Source of the DNA: Russula earlei
Taxonomy: Eukaryota > Basidiomycota > Agaricomycetes > Russulales > Russulaceae
Direction of reading: 5' to 3'
Assembly (NCBI GenBank): GCA_025769875.1
Contig: JAGFNK010000234.1
Location: forward strand, 1 to 64,000
DNA: 64,000 nt
The notes under the pieces were generated by a model. That model searched no databases. It saw only the letters and a list, made by a program, of their open reading frames with translations, and had not been told where the DNA came from. Positions within the stretch are counted from its first letter, which is position 1. Every line of letters begins with the position of its first letter. Position numbers and translations under genes: made by a program. Below, piece after piece: positions 1 to 10,938 of the stretch.

Positions 1-1058
1 CAGTAGTGATGGAGGTGTACATGATGGTGATGGAGTAGCAAATGGCAAGTGTAGTGGGGGCAACAAAAGAGGTGAGTGGCAAGTGGTGATGGTGATGAGA
101 AGTGTTGTTTTGGCTGCTCTTGTTGTTGCTCTTGTTAGAGGCATCAGCACAATTGGGTGAGGCAATGGGGCAGCAAGAGTGAGGGCCATGGTGAGAGAGG
201 GTGGCAACACTGGAGGGTGAGGGTCATGGGAGATGGAGGTGATAGAGAAGGGTGAAGGTGGTGGCAAGATGGTAGCAGACATGGATGTGGAGGATGTGTG
301 GGGCAGCTTGTGCAAGGGTGGTGTTTGTTGTCTTGCAGTAGCAGTGGCAGGGTCATCTCCACTGCAGGTGGTGGCAGCAGATGTGGGTGGTGACACATGA
401 GTGGACAGGGAGGTGATGTGGGAGGTGGTGTGCAGCATGATGTTGGCATTGGTGGCAGCAGCTTCTCCTACAGCAGTGGTGTGGCAGCTGCTGCTGCTCC
501 TTCTGTGGTGGTGAATGGTGGCTAAGTTTGTTTTTGGGTTCAGGGCCTTCTTGGTCTTTTGAGGTAGTGCTGGTGGCAGGGGGTGGCAACAGTGCTGCAA
601 TGCTGGAGTTGGGTGAATATAAAATGGTGGTAGCAGATGGCAGTGAGGCTGTGGGTGAGACCAAGGAGGTGGTGGCAGTGTGATGATGGAGATGGATGGA
701 GTGGAGGCAATGACAGAGTGCATGACAGACAGAGTGGAGACTGCAGTGGGCAACATGGGGGCAATGGCAGACAGTGGGGACAGAGCAGTGGGGGCTGACA
801 TGGCAGCTGAGGCAACAGATGAGGCTGAGGGCATGGTGGTGATGGCTGACTGAGCTGTGCTTGAGGCAGCAGGCAGCACTAAGATGTTGGTGGGCAAGCC
901 TGAGGCTACAGGGGTGGCAGAGGGTGAGGTGAGAGTGGCAGAGGCGATGGAGGTGAGGGGCAAGGCTGAGATTTCCAAGGTGGGAAAGGTTGTCACTGGG
1001 GCTGAGGGGGATGAGATGACTGAGGGCACAGGAGTGGGTGAGATGAAGGTGGGGGTGG
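1..1058. repeat. G-rich low-complexity sequence, target of the nested insertions
   Basis: The plus strand is strongly enriched in GTGG, GGCAG and GGTGA words. Its complement reads as Pro/His/Ser/Thr-rich peptides in several frames, as expected of biased composition rather than a gene. The same sequence resumes at 10939-11477 and 19163-19250 after the inserted LTRs, so these three pieces were once contiguous. The stretch at 33370-33660 has similar composition. No start, splice pattern or domain supports a gene. It may be decayed retroelement or Ser/Thr/Pro-rich coding sequence. Confidence 0.6.
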
Positions 1059-2737
1059 TGTTATGAATTGAGGCCAAGTCCTGGCCATGTATTGTCCTAT
1101 TTCACTCAAAGAAGTTTCTCTCACTTCACATCATCTATTCACTGTCACAACTCACTATTGAACAATCCAGTTCAAGAGTGAGACAAGAGCTTGGAGACAA
1201 GTCGACTGAGTTCTAGGACAAAGTTGGCAAATAGCACAGTCCAAACAAGTAGCAGGTACCATAGGGGAACTGGTACAGGCTGTGAGAGATGATCATGGAA
1301 AGAGAGGGCCAGAGTGACTAGATAGGGTGGTTGCAAAGGAGTACCCTCAGTAATAGAGTGTCACAAATCAAATGGACAGTCTGAAGACTGTCCACTACTC
1401 TATTGAGCACTTATATACTACAAGGGAGCTGCTAAATAGGGAACAAGTTATAACCTTGTTATCAAGTACAATTGATGGATGAGTAAGAAGTTGGAGTATG
1501 CTTAGTGAGCATGCTCAGTCATGCTCAGTAAGCTGCTGAGTAAGGAGGCCCATAATGATGAGTAAGGGCCTTTAGTGTCCACATGTTCACTGTTTAGTGC
1601 ACATGCAAAGCATCTGATTTATTTACTGTTAGTTAGTTTAGGGCCAGTCACTTGGGGACTTGGGGTATTTGTCAGTGGAGTAGTGTTGCCTATAAGGCCC
1701 CTTATATAGTTCTATTAGGGTCCTTAGAGTCAACCCTAGTAGTCTTATTAAGGTCCTTAGTATTGCATTATAGTTCATTCTATGTGTTATGAACCATTTC
1801 CCAGAGAGGGCCCTTGAAGGACCCTTCCTTATGAGAGGAAACCCAGCCTCTATGGTGTCACCCTGTTCACACAGACAAAAGGGGTGAGTAGAGGTGTCCA
1901 CAATATTGCACGCGCATTGTTGTGCGAGCGATTCTTGGCACAATTGACATACAGCAAGCCCCACTTAATGGCAACACTTTTAGCAATAAAGGACAGTACT
2001 ATAGCCTCCCTAAGGACCCTTTAGGACAACCATAAGTGCCCTACAATAGGCACTGATACAATACTAAAGACCTACAACGTGTTATTAGACTGACTCTAAT
2101 AACTATAGAATGAACCATAAAGCAATACTAAGGACCTTAGTAGAGGTATTAGGGTCGACTCTAAGGACCCTAATAGAACTATATAAAGGGCCTTATAGAC
2201 AACTCTATTCTTTGGACCAAACTACAAGTCCTCAAAGGACCAGCCCTAAACTAACTAACAGCAAATGAATCAGGTGTTTTGCACATGTACTAAAGCAGTG
2301 AACATGTGGACAGTAAAAGCTCTTGCTCATCAAGAGAAGCCTTCTTACTCAGCAGCTTACTGAGCATGACTGGGCATGCTCAGTAAGCATACCCCAACTT
2401 CTTACTCATCACTCTATTGTGCTTGATAACAAGGTTATGACTTGTTCCCTATTTAGCAGTTCTCTTGTAGTATATAAGCGCTCAATAAAGTAACGGACAG
2501 TCCTCAGACTGTCCATTTGTTTACGGCACTCTCTATCCCTGGGATACTCCTTTAAGGACCGTCTGTCACAGTAACAAGCCGTGTCAGTTCTCAAGCCTGA
2601 AGTCAAGTTGATAGTCAAGTGTGTTTCAAGAAACAGGCTGGTTCCCATTGTAATGAGTAAGGATCCCTGCAGCAGTCGAAGTGTTTTATGCTAAGCAGGT
2701 TATGGCCAATAGACCCTTCCTAGTACAACTTGGTCCG

Positions 2738-3217
2738 TGTTGAAAATAGATGCAGTATGTGTGATTAGATAGCAGCAGATGATAAGATCGCAGGCAGATC
2801 TATCAGACAATAGTTCAGTTTGGTTGACACAAAACTGATATAAATAATGTACCTATCAGACAATAGCTACAACGCGTCATTAGTACTGTGAGATAAGATA
2901 TCATAGTGTAAATACTCACTTCAGTTTGGTTGACACAAAACTGAAGTGATCTACGTACTTTGTGGTGTTCTTAAGTACCTGAGACCGCCACTAGATGCAG
3001 TACAGTTAACTACCATCACGGATCACTAAGTAAGTCCGAGGATCAGTTGTAAGTAGCTACCGATTGTCCTAAATCACTCTATCAATGTAACTAACGCGTG
3101 CTGCAGCGTATGAGCTGAGCCGGTGATGCCCGGTCTGGGTGATCCGACGCGTCAGCGCATCCGAGTTGTGATCACATCACAACACACCTGAGACTCTGGG
3201 CAGTGCAGATCTCAACA
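2738..3217 (-). repeat. Copia-1 3' LTR
   Basis: This 480-bp direct repeat of 7542-8021 has 6-bp inverted termini TGTTGA/TCAACA. It is the 3' LTR in element orientation because it adjoins the polypurine tract and the RNase H end of pol. Confidence 0.93.
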
Positions 3218-3224
3218 TCCCCCC
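3218..3224 (-). promoter_or_regulatory. Copia-1 polypurine tract
   Basis: The minus strand reads GGGGGGA immediately before the 3' LTR. This is the usual position and composition of the plus-strand primer of LTR retrotransposons. Confidence 0.75.
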
Positions 3225-3250
3225 GTGATTAAGGCAGTCGGTAGATTAGA

Positions 3251-6200
3251 TCAATTAAGACCCAACCCATCGATGAAGGTCCGGAGCAGCGCGTGAGTAT
3301 GCGGCTTGGTGAGACCATCTGCAAGCATCTCTCCTGTGGGAGTACGGATAAGTATGATCAGTCCATCCTCAATGTATTGGCGGATGGCGTGATGCTTGAT
3401 AGGGATATGCTTTGACCGTCTTCCGGTGACTGGGTTGAGCGCGAGGTCGACGGCGCCTTTGTTATCACCATGAAGCGGAATCAGATCGGAGATCTGATAG
3501 CCAATCTTGGAGAAGAAGCTCCGATACCACGCGGCTTGATTAGCTGCGTCAGCTAAGGCCATATATTCGGCTTGAGTGGTACTTTGGGCAACAGTCTTCT
3601 GTTTGCGTGAGGTCCAGGAGATCGCAGCGCTGGCAAGTAGGAAGACATAGCCCGAGGTGGAACAGTAGTCATCTGCATTGTCTCCGAGGCTAGAGTCGGA
3701 GTACCTGTGTAATCCGGTATCGCATGCGCCATCATAACGCAGCTTTAGATCTGAAGTGCTGTTAAGATAAGATAATACGTATTTGGCAAGGCGTAGATGA
3801 TGCGATGAGGGATTGGATGAGTATTGGGCAAGTCGAGAGACTGCAAATGATATATCTGGTCGTGTCCCGATCTGCACATAGAGAAGGCTGCCAATGATGC
3901 ATTGAAAATGCTTTATTTCATCAGGCGTTGCCTCCCCGGAGTGCTTGACCAAGTGGACATCTGCCCCGGAGGGCAGCAGAGTGCGGACCGGATTGGAATC
4001 TGCCATCCCGAAGCGATTGACGATCTCCGAGATGTACCTAGATTGATCAATGTCTAGTCGCTTAGCCGAGCGATCATGCGTGACACAAATCCCAAGATAG
4101 GAGTCGATCTCGCCTAGATCAGTCATTTCATAGCGCGTGGACAATGAATTCTTAATGTCTGCAATCAGTGGGAGTGAATCGCCTAAGATGGTGACATCAT
4201 CGACATAGAGGATAATGATTATGGTTCCCCCCACGTCTTGGCGATGATAAACCCCAGCATCTGAGTGCGTGTGCGTGAAGCCGAGCCCAGTGAGAACTCC
4301 ATGAAACTGTAAGTTCCATGCGCGCGAGGCTTGTTTGAAGCCGTAGAGAGCCTTCTTTAACCGACAGACTTTGTCTTTTTGTTCCGGAGTGATGAAACCT
4401 TGTGGTTGCTCCATGTAGATCTCTTCCTCCAGTGTGCCATTAAGGAACGCCAACTTGACGTCCATTTGATGGATCTCCCAATCCTCTAGCACAGCCAATG
4501 CTAGGAGCAGTCTCAAAGACTCAAATCTGGCAACTGGTGAGAAAGTTTCATCATAATCAATCCCCTCCACTTGGGTGAACCCCTTTGCGACTAAACGTGC
4601 GCGAAATCTACCATCAGATTTGCGTGCAAACACCCATCGAGATCGCATGGCCTTGCGGCCCAGCGGCAGATCTACAAGCTCCCAGGTACCATTCTTAGCA
4701 AGTGCATCAATTTCATATTGACACGCGGTTCTCCATTGATCGGCGGAGTCCGAGGACATTGCTTCCCAAAACGTAGCCGGAGTGATCGCCTCTGCCATCG
4801 CTAATAGTGCCGTATGCGATAGGTGTCCCCCCGCATTTGCATTAGAAGTGAGAAATCTAGGATTAGAACGCGGGTTAGGGCGAAGACGCCTAGGTGAGGG
4901 CGGACGCGGTGGACCAAAGGATGGTCCCAGCAATGCTGAGTGAGGCTGGCGCAAGCGGACTTGGCACACAGGCTGAACGCGGCATGGCGGAGTATGTGGA
5001 AAGGGCTGAGTGGGAGGGGTAAGGTAAAGTGAATTAGGTGTATTGGGATCTAGTGGGGTTTCCGGAGGTGCAGGACTAAGTCCGCAGCCATCCGGTTCGT
5101 GCGGAAGTGGGGCAGTGAAAGAAACCGGTCCCGTGAAGACCAAGGGTTGTGCAGGAGGAGGAGTGTCAGTAAGGTCTCCCCTAGCAGGCAGTATGCGCTC
5201 ATCGAAAGTGACATCACGCAATAAGAACAGCTTTCGGGTGGATTGATTCCAGAGTCGGTAACCCTTAGATCCAGACTCGTACCCAACAAAAATCATCTCG
5301 ACCGATCTCGGATCAAGCTTCTTTCGTTTGTTAGCAGGCGTGTGTACATACGCCTTACATCCAAAGACGCGGAAATAGGAAACGTCCAGAACTTGTCCGT
5401 CCGTCCAGACTGAGTGAGGTGTGTTCCACCGGAGAACGCGTGTAGGAGTGCGATTGTAGATATGGACTGCTGCGTCAGTAGCAAGCTCCCAGAAACCCAG
5501 AGTAAGACCAGCGCCGTGTAGCATAGCGTGCATCTTGTCTTCGAGGGTCCGGTTCCATCTCTCAGCTACACCATTCTGCTGTGGTGACCCTGGCATTGTC
5601 AATCTATGCTCAATTCCCTTTTGATCTAAGACCGATCTGAGGGTGCCGGACAAGTACTCCCCTCTGCGATCCGAGTGTAGTGCTTTGATCTTATCGTTGG
5701 TCTGGTTTTCTGACCACGCAAGATATTTTTTGAACGCATCAGCACACTGATCTTTACTTTTGAGGAAGTACACTACCCCATAACAGGAGTAGTCGTCAAT
5801 AAATGTTGCCCAATAAGTTGCACCTCAGATCGACTGGGTCTGCATTGGACCAGCTAAGTCAGTATGCACGATCTGTAGACGCCGATCCGATCGCTTAGGC
5901 GAAGCCAGGAAAGGAAGTCGCGTCTGTTTGCCGAGTTCACACCTGGGGCAAGGTGACTGATCGCGATCTGCTGAACTAAGCGAGATTCCCTTGATGGAAT
6001 GAGCGTATTTGATTAGCGCGTGTGAGGACATATGTCCCATGCGCTGATGCCAGATGTTAAGCGGTAGCACCCCCACCTGCGCGTGTAGGGCCGGAGATGA
6101 AAAGTCAATATAGAATAGGTTATTCTCCAGGTATCCTTGCACGACTTTCCGATCTTTGTAGTAGATTTGGCACGCGTTCTGAGTAAAAGTGATATGTCCC

Positions 6201-7300
6201 CCCCTTTGGAGCAACGTGCTGACTGAGAAGTAGCGCGCGTCGGCTTCCGGAACATGCATGACATCGGTGAGGGTTAATAGAAACTTCCCAATGCCTCCAA
6301 ACGGTAGGATGGATACAGATCTGGTCCCAATCTGCTTGATGATAGCGTGACCACCGAGGTTAACTGATCCGGTGGCCGGAGCATAAGTGATGAAGTCGGT
6401 CCGGAACGGACTGATGTGATGGGTGGCTCCTGAGTCAATCATCCAGCATGATCTAGTTGCCGAGTAAAGGGAAATGCGAATGTCATTTTCATCATCCGAG
6501 ATCTCCGTAATTGTAGCAGTAGTCTCTACTATGTGCATGTTGACCTTTCTGTTAGTGTCCGCGCCAGACTCCCTCTTTTTCTGCACCTTCTCCTCCTCAT
6601 CCTTTTTCTTCTTCCGGCACTCAGGACTCTTGTGACCAGCTTTGTTGCAATAATAACATTTTATTTTGTTTTTATCGCTCTGTTTCTTGACCGGAGCAAT
6701 TTTGTTAAGGGAAGCAGAGGAGCCGGCCCAATGACTCTCTTCATTGAGAATGTGTTCCTGAATGGCTTTCGGGGAAAGCTTGTTTGGAAGATTAGAGCCG
6801 AGGATAGCTTGCGTAAGACCAGAGTAAGAGCTGGGAAGTGACTGAATTAGAGTGAGACTGAATTGGAGATCAGTGACAGGCATGTCATTGTTCTGAAGAT
6901 TGATCCTAGTATCATTCAATTTCTGTAGTTGTGGGAACATCGGGCTGGTGTCATCTAGATCAAAACGCGTGAAGGCAGTCCAAGAGTTATGTAGGGACAT
7001 AGATCCAACGCCGATGCAAGTAGTCTTAAGTTGTTCCCACTTGAGTTTACAGGTGTCGAACTTGGTGTTATCACTTATCTCTGCGTATATATCTTTCTGG
7101 AGATGGAGCTGGAAGACGCCTAACAGTATGTCTTCTTCAACATCCCAAGTGCTATCTCCAGAGGGTTTTGTATCAATAAAATGACACCAGAAACCATTCA
7201 TTCAGGTAATGGCCTCGAAGCGAAATGACCAAGTAGTCCAATTTGATGAATCTAAGATCTCCAGGGGCGTTCCCGAGGGGATAGTGAATGTGGGTGCCAT
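3251..7300 (-). pseudogene. Copia-1 Gag-Pol polyprotein with two in-frame TGA codons
   Basis: One frame runs from an ATG at 7300 to a stop at 3251 (about 1,349 codons), broken only by TGA at 7202-7204 in early Gag and TGA at 5825-5827 in the integrase. In order it shows: Gag; a CCHC zinc knuckle (CX2CX4HX4C) near 6640; a protease DSGAT motif near 6430; the integrase HHCC region near 6030; the integrase core starting FIDDYS and continuing to NGVAERWNR; an RT with YVDD near 4205; and RNase H with the Copia motif QAEYMALAD near 3560. No frameshift is needed. The second stop lies one codon before a Gly-Ala that normally leads into the integrase core. The single frame implies Gag and Pol were made as one polyprotein, as in most Copia elements. 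Confidence 0.88.
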
Positions 7301-7526
7301 ATGATGTAATAAGGTGAATTGCCAATCCGGACCAGCGGAGCAATTGTAGCCGGATCAATTAGAGATCAAATCAGTATCTTTGACACGTGATGTAACTGCG
7401 CGTGCGTCAATCCTTTGGTTCCAGGGGCCAAGGGAGTAAGATGTCGTCTGATAACAGAGGTTTGTGGGGAAGGGAGGTGTTATAGGAATAAACGTGTGTG
7501 GTGATCTCTGTGGATTTTAGATACGG

Positions 7527-7541
7527 GCAGGGCCCATAACC
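7527..7541 (-). promoter_or_regulatory. Copia-1 primer-binding site, half-tRNA-Met type
   Basis: The plus strand next to the 5' LTR reads GCAGGGCCCATAACC, the anticodon arm of an initiator tRNA-Met with CAU anticodon. The site is therefore complementary to the 5' half of the tRNA cut in the anticodon loop, as established for Drosophila copia, not to a tRNA 3' CCA end. Confidence 0.7.
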
Positions 7542-8021
7542 TGTTGAAAATAGACGCAGTATGTGTGATTAGATAGCAGCAGATGATAAGATCGCAGGCA
7601 GATCTATCAGACAATAGTTCAGTTTGGTTGACACAAAACTGATATAAATAATGTACCTATCAGACAATAGCTACAACGTGTTGTTAGTACTGTGAGATAA
7701 GATGTCATAGTGTAAATACTCACTTCAGTTTGGTTGACACAAAACTGAAGTGATCTACGTACTTTGTGGCGTTCTTAAGTACATGAGACCGCCACTAGAT
7801 GCAGTACAGTTAACTACCATCACGGATCACTAAGTAAGTCCGAGGATCAGTTGTAAGTAGCTACCGATTGTCCTAAATCACTCTATCAATGTAACTAACG
7901 CGTGCTGCAGCGTATGAGCTGAGCCGGTGATGCCCGGTCCGGGTGATCCGACGCATCAGCACATCCGAGTTGTGATCACATCACAACACACCTGAGACTC
8001 TGGGCAGTGCAGATCTCAACA
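7542..8021 (-). repeat. Copia-1 5' LTR
   Basis: This is the direct repeat partner of 2738-3217, also 480 bp with TGTTGA/TCAACA termini. It adjoins the primer-binding site, so it is the 5' LTR in element orientation. Confidence 0.93.
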
Positions 8022-9306
8022 GTCCATTCAGAAGCTAGGGTAAGTTTGTAACAGAATAGACTAGGGCTGGTTCCACTAGCTATATGTGTTCAAGTCCGTT
8101 GTAGACCTTGAACACACAGAGAGAGGAAGGTATGTCTTGAAGGAGGAGAGCTCTTCTCAGTAGAGTGAAGAGAGACTCTTAGGGGAGGAAGGGAGAGGCA
8201 AAGAGTAGATGGTGGATGGTATGTGTGTGTGAAGAGTTGATGAAATGGAGAGGTGGATGTGGTTTGAGGATAATAGTTGTGTGGGTTGCAGGCAAATATG
8301 TTGGACAAGAGTAGGTTGGATTTTACAAGAGATGAAGCTTAGGGCTTTGGTCACAAAGTACTGAGCTTATATATACAGGAGAAGCGCAGCAGTAGCTGTG
8401 CTTTGACTGTGCTACTAGTATAGTAGGAGTCATAATAAGTAGGAGTCATAGAAATGAGGCCACGAATGAATCAGAACCAAGCAACTGTGCTGCACAGTAA
8501 GTGCGCAGCATTGCACAGTCAAACTTGTGAAGTAAGTATAAAAGGAAAGAGAACCAAACAAAGGGAAAGTAACAGCCATCCAGTGTTACCTGGACGTGTA
8601 TGGATCACATGATAACACAAAAGAGATCACAAGACGTAAGGGATCACGAGACCAGTAAGTAAAGAGATGTACGAAGGCAAGCAGTTCATAGTAGAAGGTA
8701 CGAGGTAAACGTAAAAGGAAAATGTTGTAACACTGTCCCCTTGTGACCATTCTGGCCTCTTCTCTGCATACCTGTTCGACTCTGCCAGTAACCGTACCGC
8801 TTTGGTATTTGGTACTGCTTTGGACCTTACTCCTTGTGCATGCCATCTTGGATGTCTATTGACTCATCTTTGAACTAATCCCTTGCTCTTGAACTGGATA
8901 GTTCAATAGTGAGTCTTAACACTATGGTTATTAGAGTTAGTCTAATAACATGTACTGGGGCCTATAGTATCTTAATTAGTGTCCAATGTAGGGCATTTGA
9001 GGTTGTCCTAAAGGGTCTTTAGGGAGCCTTTAATATTGCCTTTTAATGCTAGAAGGGTTGCTACTAAGTAGGGCTTGCTGTATGTCAATTGTGCCTAGAA
9101 TCAATCACACAACAATGTGTGCATGATATTGTGGACACCTCTACTCACCCCTTTTGGTCATGTGAACAGGGTGGCATCATAGAGGCTGGGTTTCCTCTAA
9201 TAAGGAAGGGTCCTTCAAGGGCCCTCTCCAGGAAATGGTTCATGACATTCACCTCTATGTCCAATGACTGCTCCCTTCTGCAAGCATATGTTGCAAGGAA
9301 TCCTCA

Positions 9307-10267
9307 TGTCAAGACTCACTGTTGAACTATCCAGTTCAAGAGCGAGGGATAAGCTCAAAGACGAGTCGATAGACGTCCAAGACGGCGTGGGCAAGAAGTA
9401 GAGTCCAGAGTAGTAACAGATACCAGAGAGGTATTGTTACTGTGAGAGTCGAGCAATCACGCAGGGAAGAGGCCAGGGTAGTCACAAGGGGATGGTCCTT
9501 AAAGGAGTATCCCAGGGATGGAGAGTGCCATAAACAAATGGACAGTCTGAGGACTGTCCGCTACTTTATTGAGCGCTTATATACTACAAGAGAACTGCTA
9601 AATAGGGAACAAGTCATAACCTTGTTATCAAGCACCATAGGGTGATGAGTAAGAAGTCGGAGGACGCTTACTGAGCATGCTCAGTCATGCTCAGTAAGCT
9701 GCTGAGTAAGAAGCTTCTCTTGATGAGTAAGAGCTTCCATTGTCCACGTGTTCACTGCTTTAGTGCACATGCAAGCACCTGATTCATTTCCTGTTAGTTA
9801 GTTTAGGGCTGGTCATTTGAGGACTTGTAGTTTGGTTAGGGAATAGTGTTATCTTATAAGGCCCTTATATAGTTCTATTAGGGTCCTTAGAGTTGACCCT
9901 AATACTTCTATTAAGGTCCTCAGTGTTGCCTTATAGTTTGTTCTATAGTTACTAGAGTTGGTCTAATAACGCGTTGTAGGGCCTTTGATACCAGGTTAGT
10001 ACCTATTGTAGAGTTCCTAGGGTCGTTCCAAAGGGTCCTTAGGAAGGCCCTAATGCTGTCTTTTGTTGCTAGAAGGGTTGCCTTTAAGTGGGGCTTGTTG
10101 TATGTCAATTGTGCCGAGAATCGCTCGCGCAACAATGCGCGTGCGATATTGTGGACACCTCTACTCACCCCTTTTGCTTGTGTGAACAGGGTGACACCAT
10201 AGAGGCTGGGTTTCCTCCTATAAGGAAGGGTCCTTCAAGGGCCCTCTCCGGAGAATGGTTCATGACA
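9307..10267 (-). mobile_element. Solo LTR A3, uninterrupted
   Basis: This 961-bp element begins TGTCAAGACTCACTGTTG and ends GGTTCATGACA, with perfect 5-bp TSDs CCTCA at 9302-9306 and 10268-10272. It is the reference copy that shows A1, A2 and A4 to be split members of one family. It lies inside LTR B1. The complement carries TATATAAG (near 9575) followed by a CAGACTGTCCATTTGT motif shared with LTR B. There is no internal region and no coding sequence. Confidence 0.85.
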
Positions 10268-10938
10268 CCTCATCCTCCAAGTCCCTGTGGCTTGCTTGGA
10301 CACCCTCCTCCCTATTTGGGTAACCCACCATGTGCTAGCCACCTGACCACTCAGCCACTAAAGTCCTGAAACACTGGAAGGACTCCTAGACCTCCTAGAA
10401 TGATCCACATGATGTCATAAAGTGCCACTGACCTCACTAAGCACTCCACAAGTGATATCATTATGATGTCATTGCCCCACAGTCTCCCTAATCATCTGGA
10501 GTCATCCATAGGTCTGACACAACAAGTTTATGCCATTAGAATATGATTGGAGGAGTCCAAGGAGTCTGAGTTATTTTCTGTAGTTTTTACTCAGACTTGT
10601 AACTAGTATATAAGCCCCAATGTAGCATGGCAGTTGTCAGACTGTCCATTTGTGATACTCTCATCCTCCAGGGTACTCCCTCATGACCTCTCTGTTTAAA
10701 GACTCCCCTTGTCCTCAAGGAACTCTTCAATAACCACCTTGTCTAAAGCCCCTTCACTGCACTGGCCTCTAACCTTTGCCTCTGCCTCTTGCAACACGTA
10801 CCAGTCCCCATCTGGTACCTCATCATCATTTGGCTTGTCCTTTTGTTCAACACTTATATGCCACCTACCATCTGTTCCAACCCTTGCCCACCTGCTCCTG
10901 AGTCCCTAGTGATCAGCAGTATGTGTCTTGACAGGTGG

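Larger units (their letters stand above)
2738..8021 (-). mobile_element. Ty1/Copia retrotransposon Copia-1, almost complete
   Basis: Two 480-bp LTRs (2738-3217 and 7542-8021) with TGTTGA...TCAACA termini bound an internal region on the minus strand coding gag, protease, integrase, RT and RNase H in Copia order. The LTRs differ at about ten positions by eye (about 2%), nearly all transitions. The flanks are GTCCG (2733-2737) and GTCCA (8022-8026), a 5-bp TSD with one mismatch. A polypurine tract lies at 3218-3224 (minus strand GGGGGGA) and a primer-binding site at 7527-7541. The polyprotein has two in-frame stops, so this copy is probably not autonomous. Confidence 0.93.
2564..8732 (-). mobile_element. 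Solo LTR C, interrupted by Copia-1
   Basis: The termini are TGTCACAGTAAC at 2564 and ATGTTGTAACA at 8732. The flanks are CCGTC (2559-2563) and CTGTC (8733-8737), a 5-bp TSD with one C/T difference, and the flanks join to restore LTR A2. Excluding Copia-1, about 880 bp remain (2564-2737 and 8027-8732). The complement carries a TATATATAAG box near 8370, which suggests minus orientation with TGTTACAAC as the true 5' end. I see no second copy in the window, so the family assignment rests on termini and TSD only. Confidence 0.6.
1785..8926 (+). mobile_element. Solo LTR A2, opposite orientation, inside LTR A1
   Basis: It begins TGTTATGAACCATTTCCC at 1785 and ends GAGTCTTAACA at 8926. Perfect 5-bp TSDs, CTATG, lie at 1780-1784 and 8927-8931, and the flanks join as continuous LTR A1 sequence. 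Because it lies inverted within its own family, 1375-1784 and about 2100-2560 form a long inverted repeat. A promoter-like TATATAAG lies near 2471 and AATAAAG lies just downstream. Its sequence is 1785-2563 plus 8738-8926, split by LTR C. Confidence 0.8.
1143..9247 (-). mobile_element. Solo LTR A1, interrupted by LTR A2
   Basis: The left end reads TGTCACAACTCACTATTGAAC at 1143 and the right end reads GGTTCATGACA at 9247. Perfect 5-bp TSDs, TTCAC, lie at 1138-1142 and 9248-9252. The element's own sequence is 1143-1784 and 8932-9247. Orientation is assigned from the related LTR B: the complement begins TGTCATGAACC and ends GTCTTGACA-like, as B does, and carries a TATATAAG box before a conserved CAGACTGTCCATTTGT motif. 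It sits inside LTR B1 and holds LTR A2. Confidence 0.8.
1059..10933 (+). mobile_element. Solo LTR B1, interrupted by nested elements
   Basis: It starts TGTTATGAATTGAGGCC at 1059 and ends ATGTGTCTTGACA at 10933, matching the ends of the uninterrupted copy at 19251-20083. The flanks are identical 5-bp TSDs, GGTGG at 1054-1058 and 10934-10938. Its own sequence is only 1059-1142, 9253-9306 and about 10273-10933; the rest is LTR A1 with its contents, and LTR A3. The middle is clearly more diverged than in B2 or B3, consistent with an older insertion. There is no internal coding region, so this is a solo LTR. Confidence 0.8.

Noticed and set aside
144..815. Minus-strand Pro/His/Cys-rich open frames in the G-rich sequence
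   Set aside because: All three frames give similar low-complexity peptides. No domain, splice site or start context supports a gene, and the sequence is split by LTR B1.
1375..2560. Foldback DNA transposon with ~400-bp arms
   Set aside because: The inverted repeat is explained by LTR A2 lying inverted in LTR A1; TSDs place the borders elsewhere.
5774..5827. Two separate genes (gag and pol) in Copia-1
   Set aside because: Both parts are in one frame separated by a single TGA inside the integrase domain, not at a domain border.
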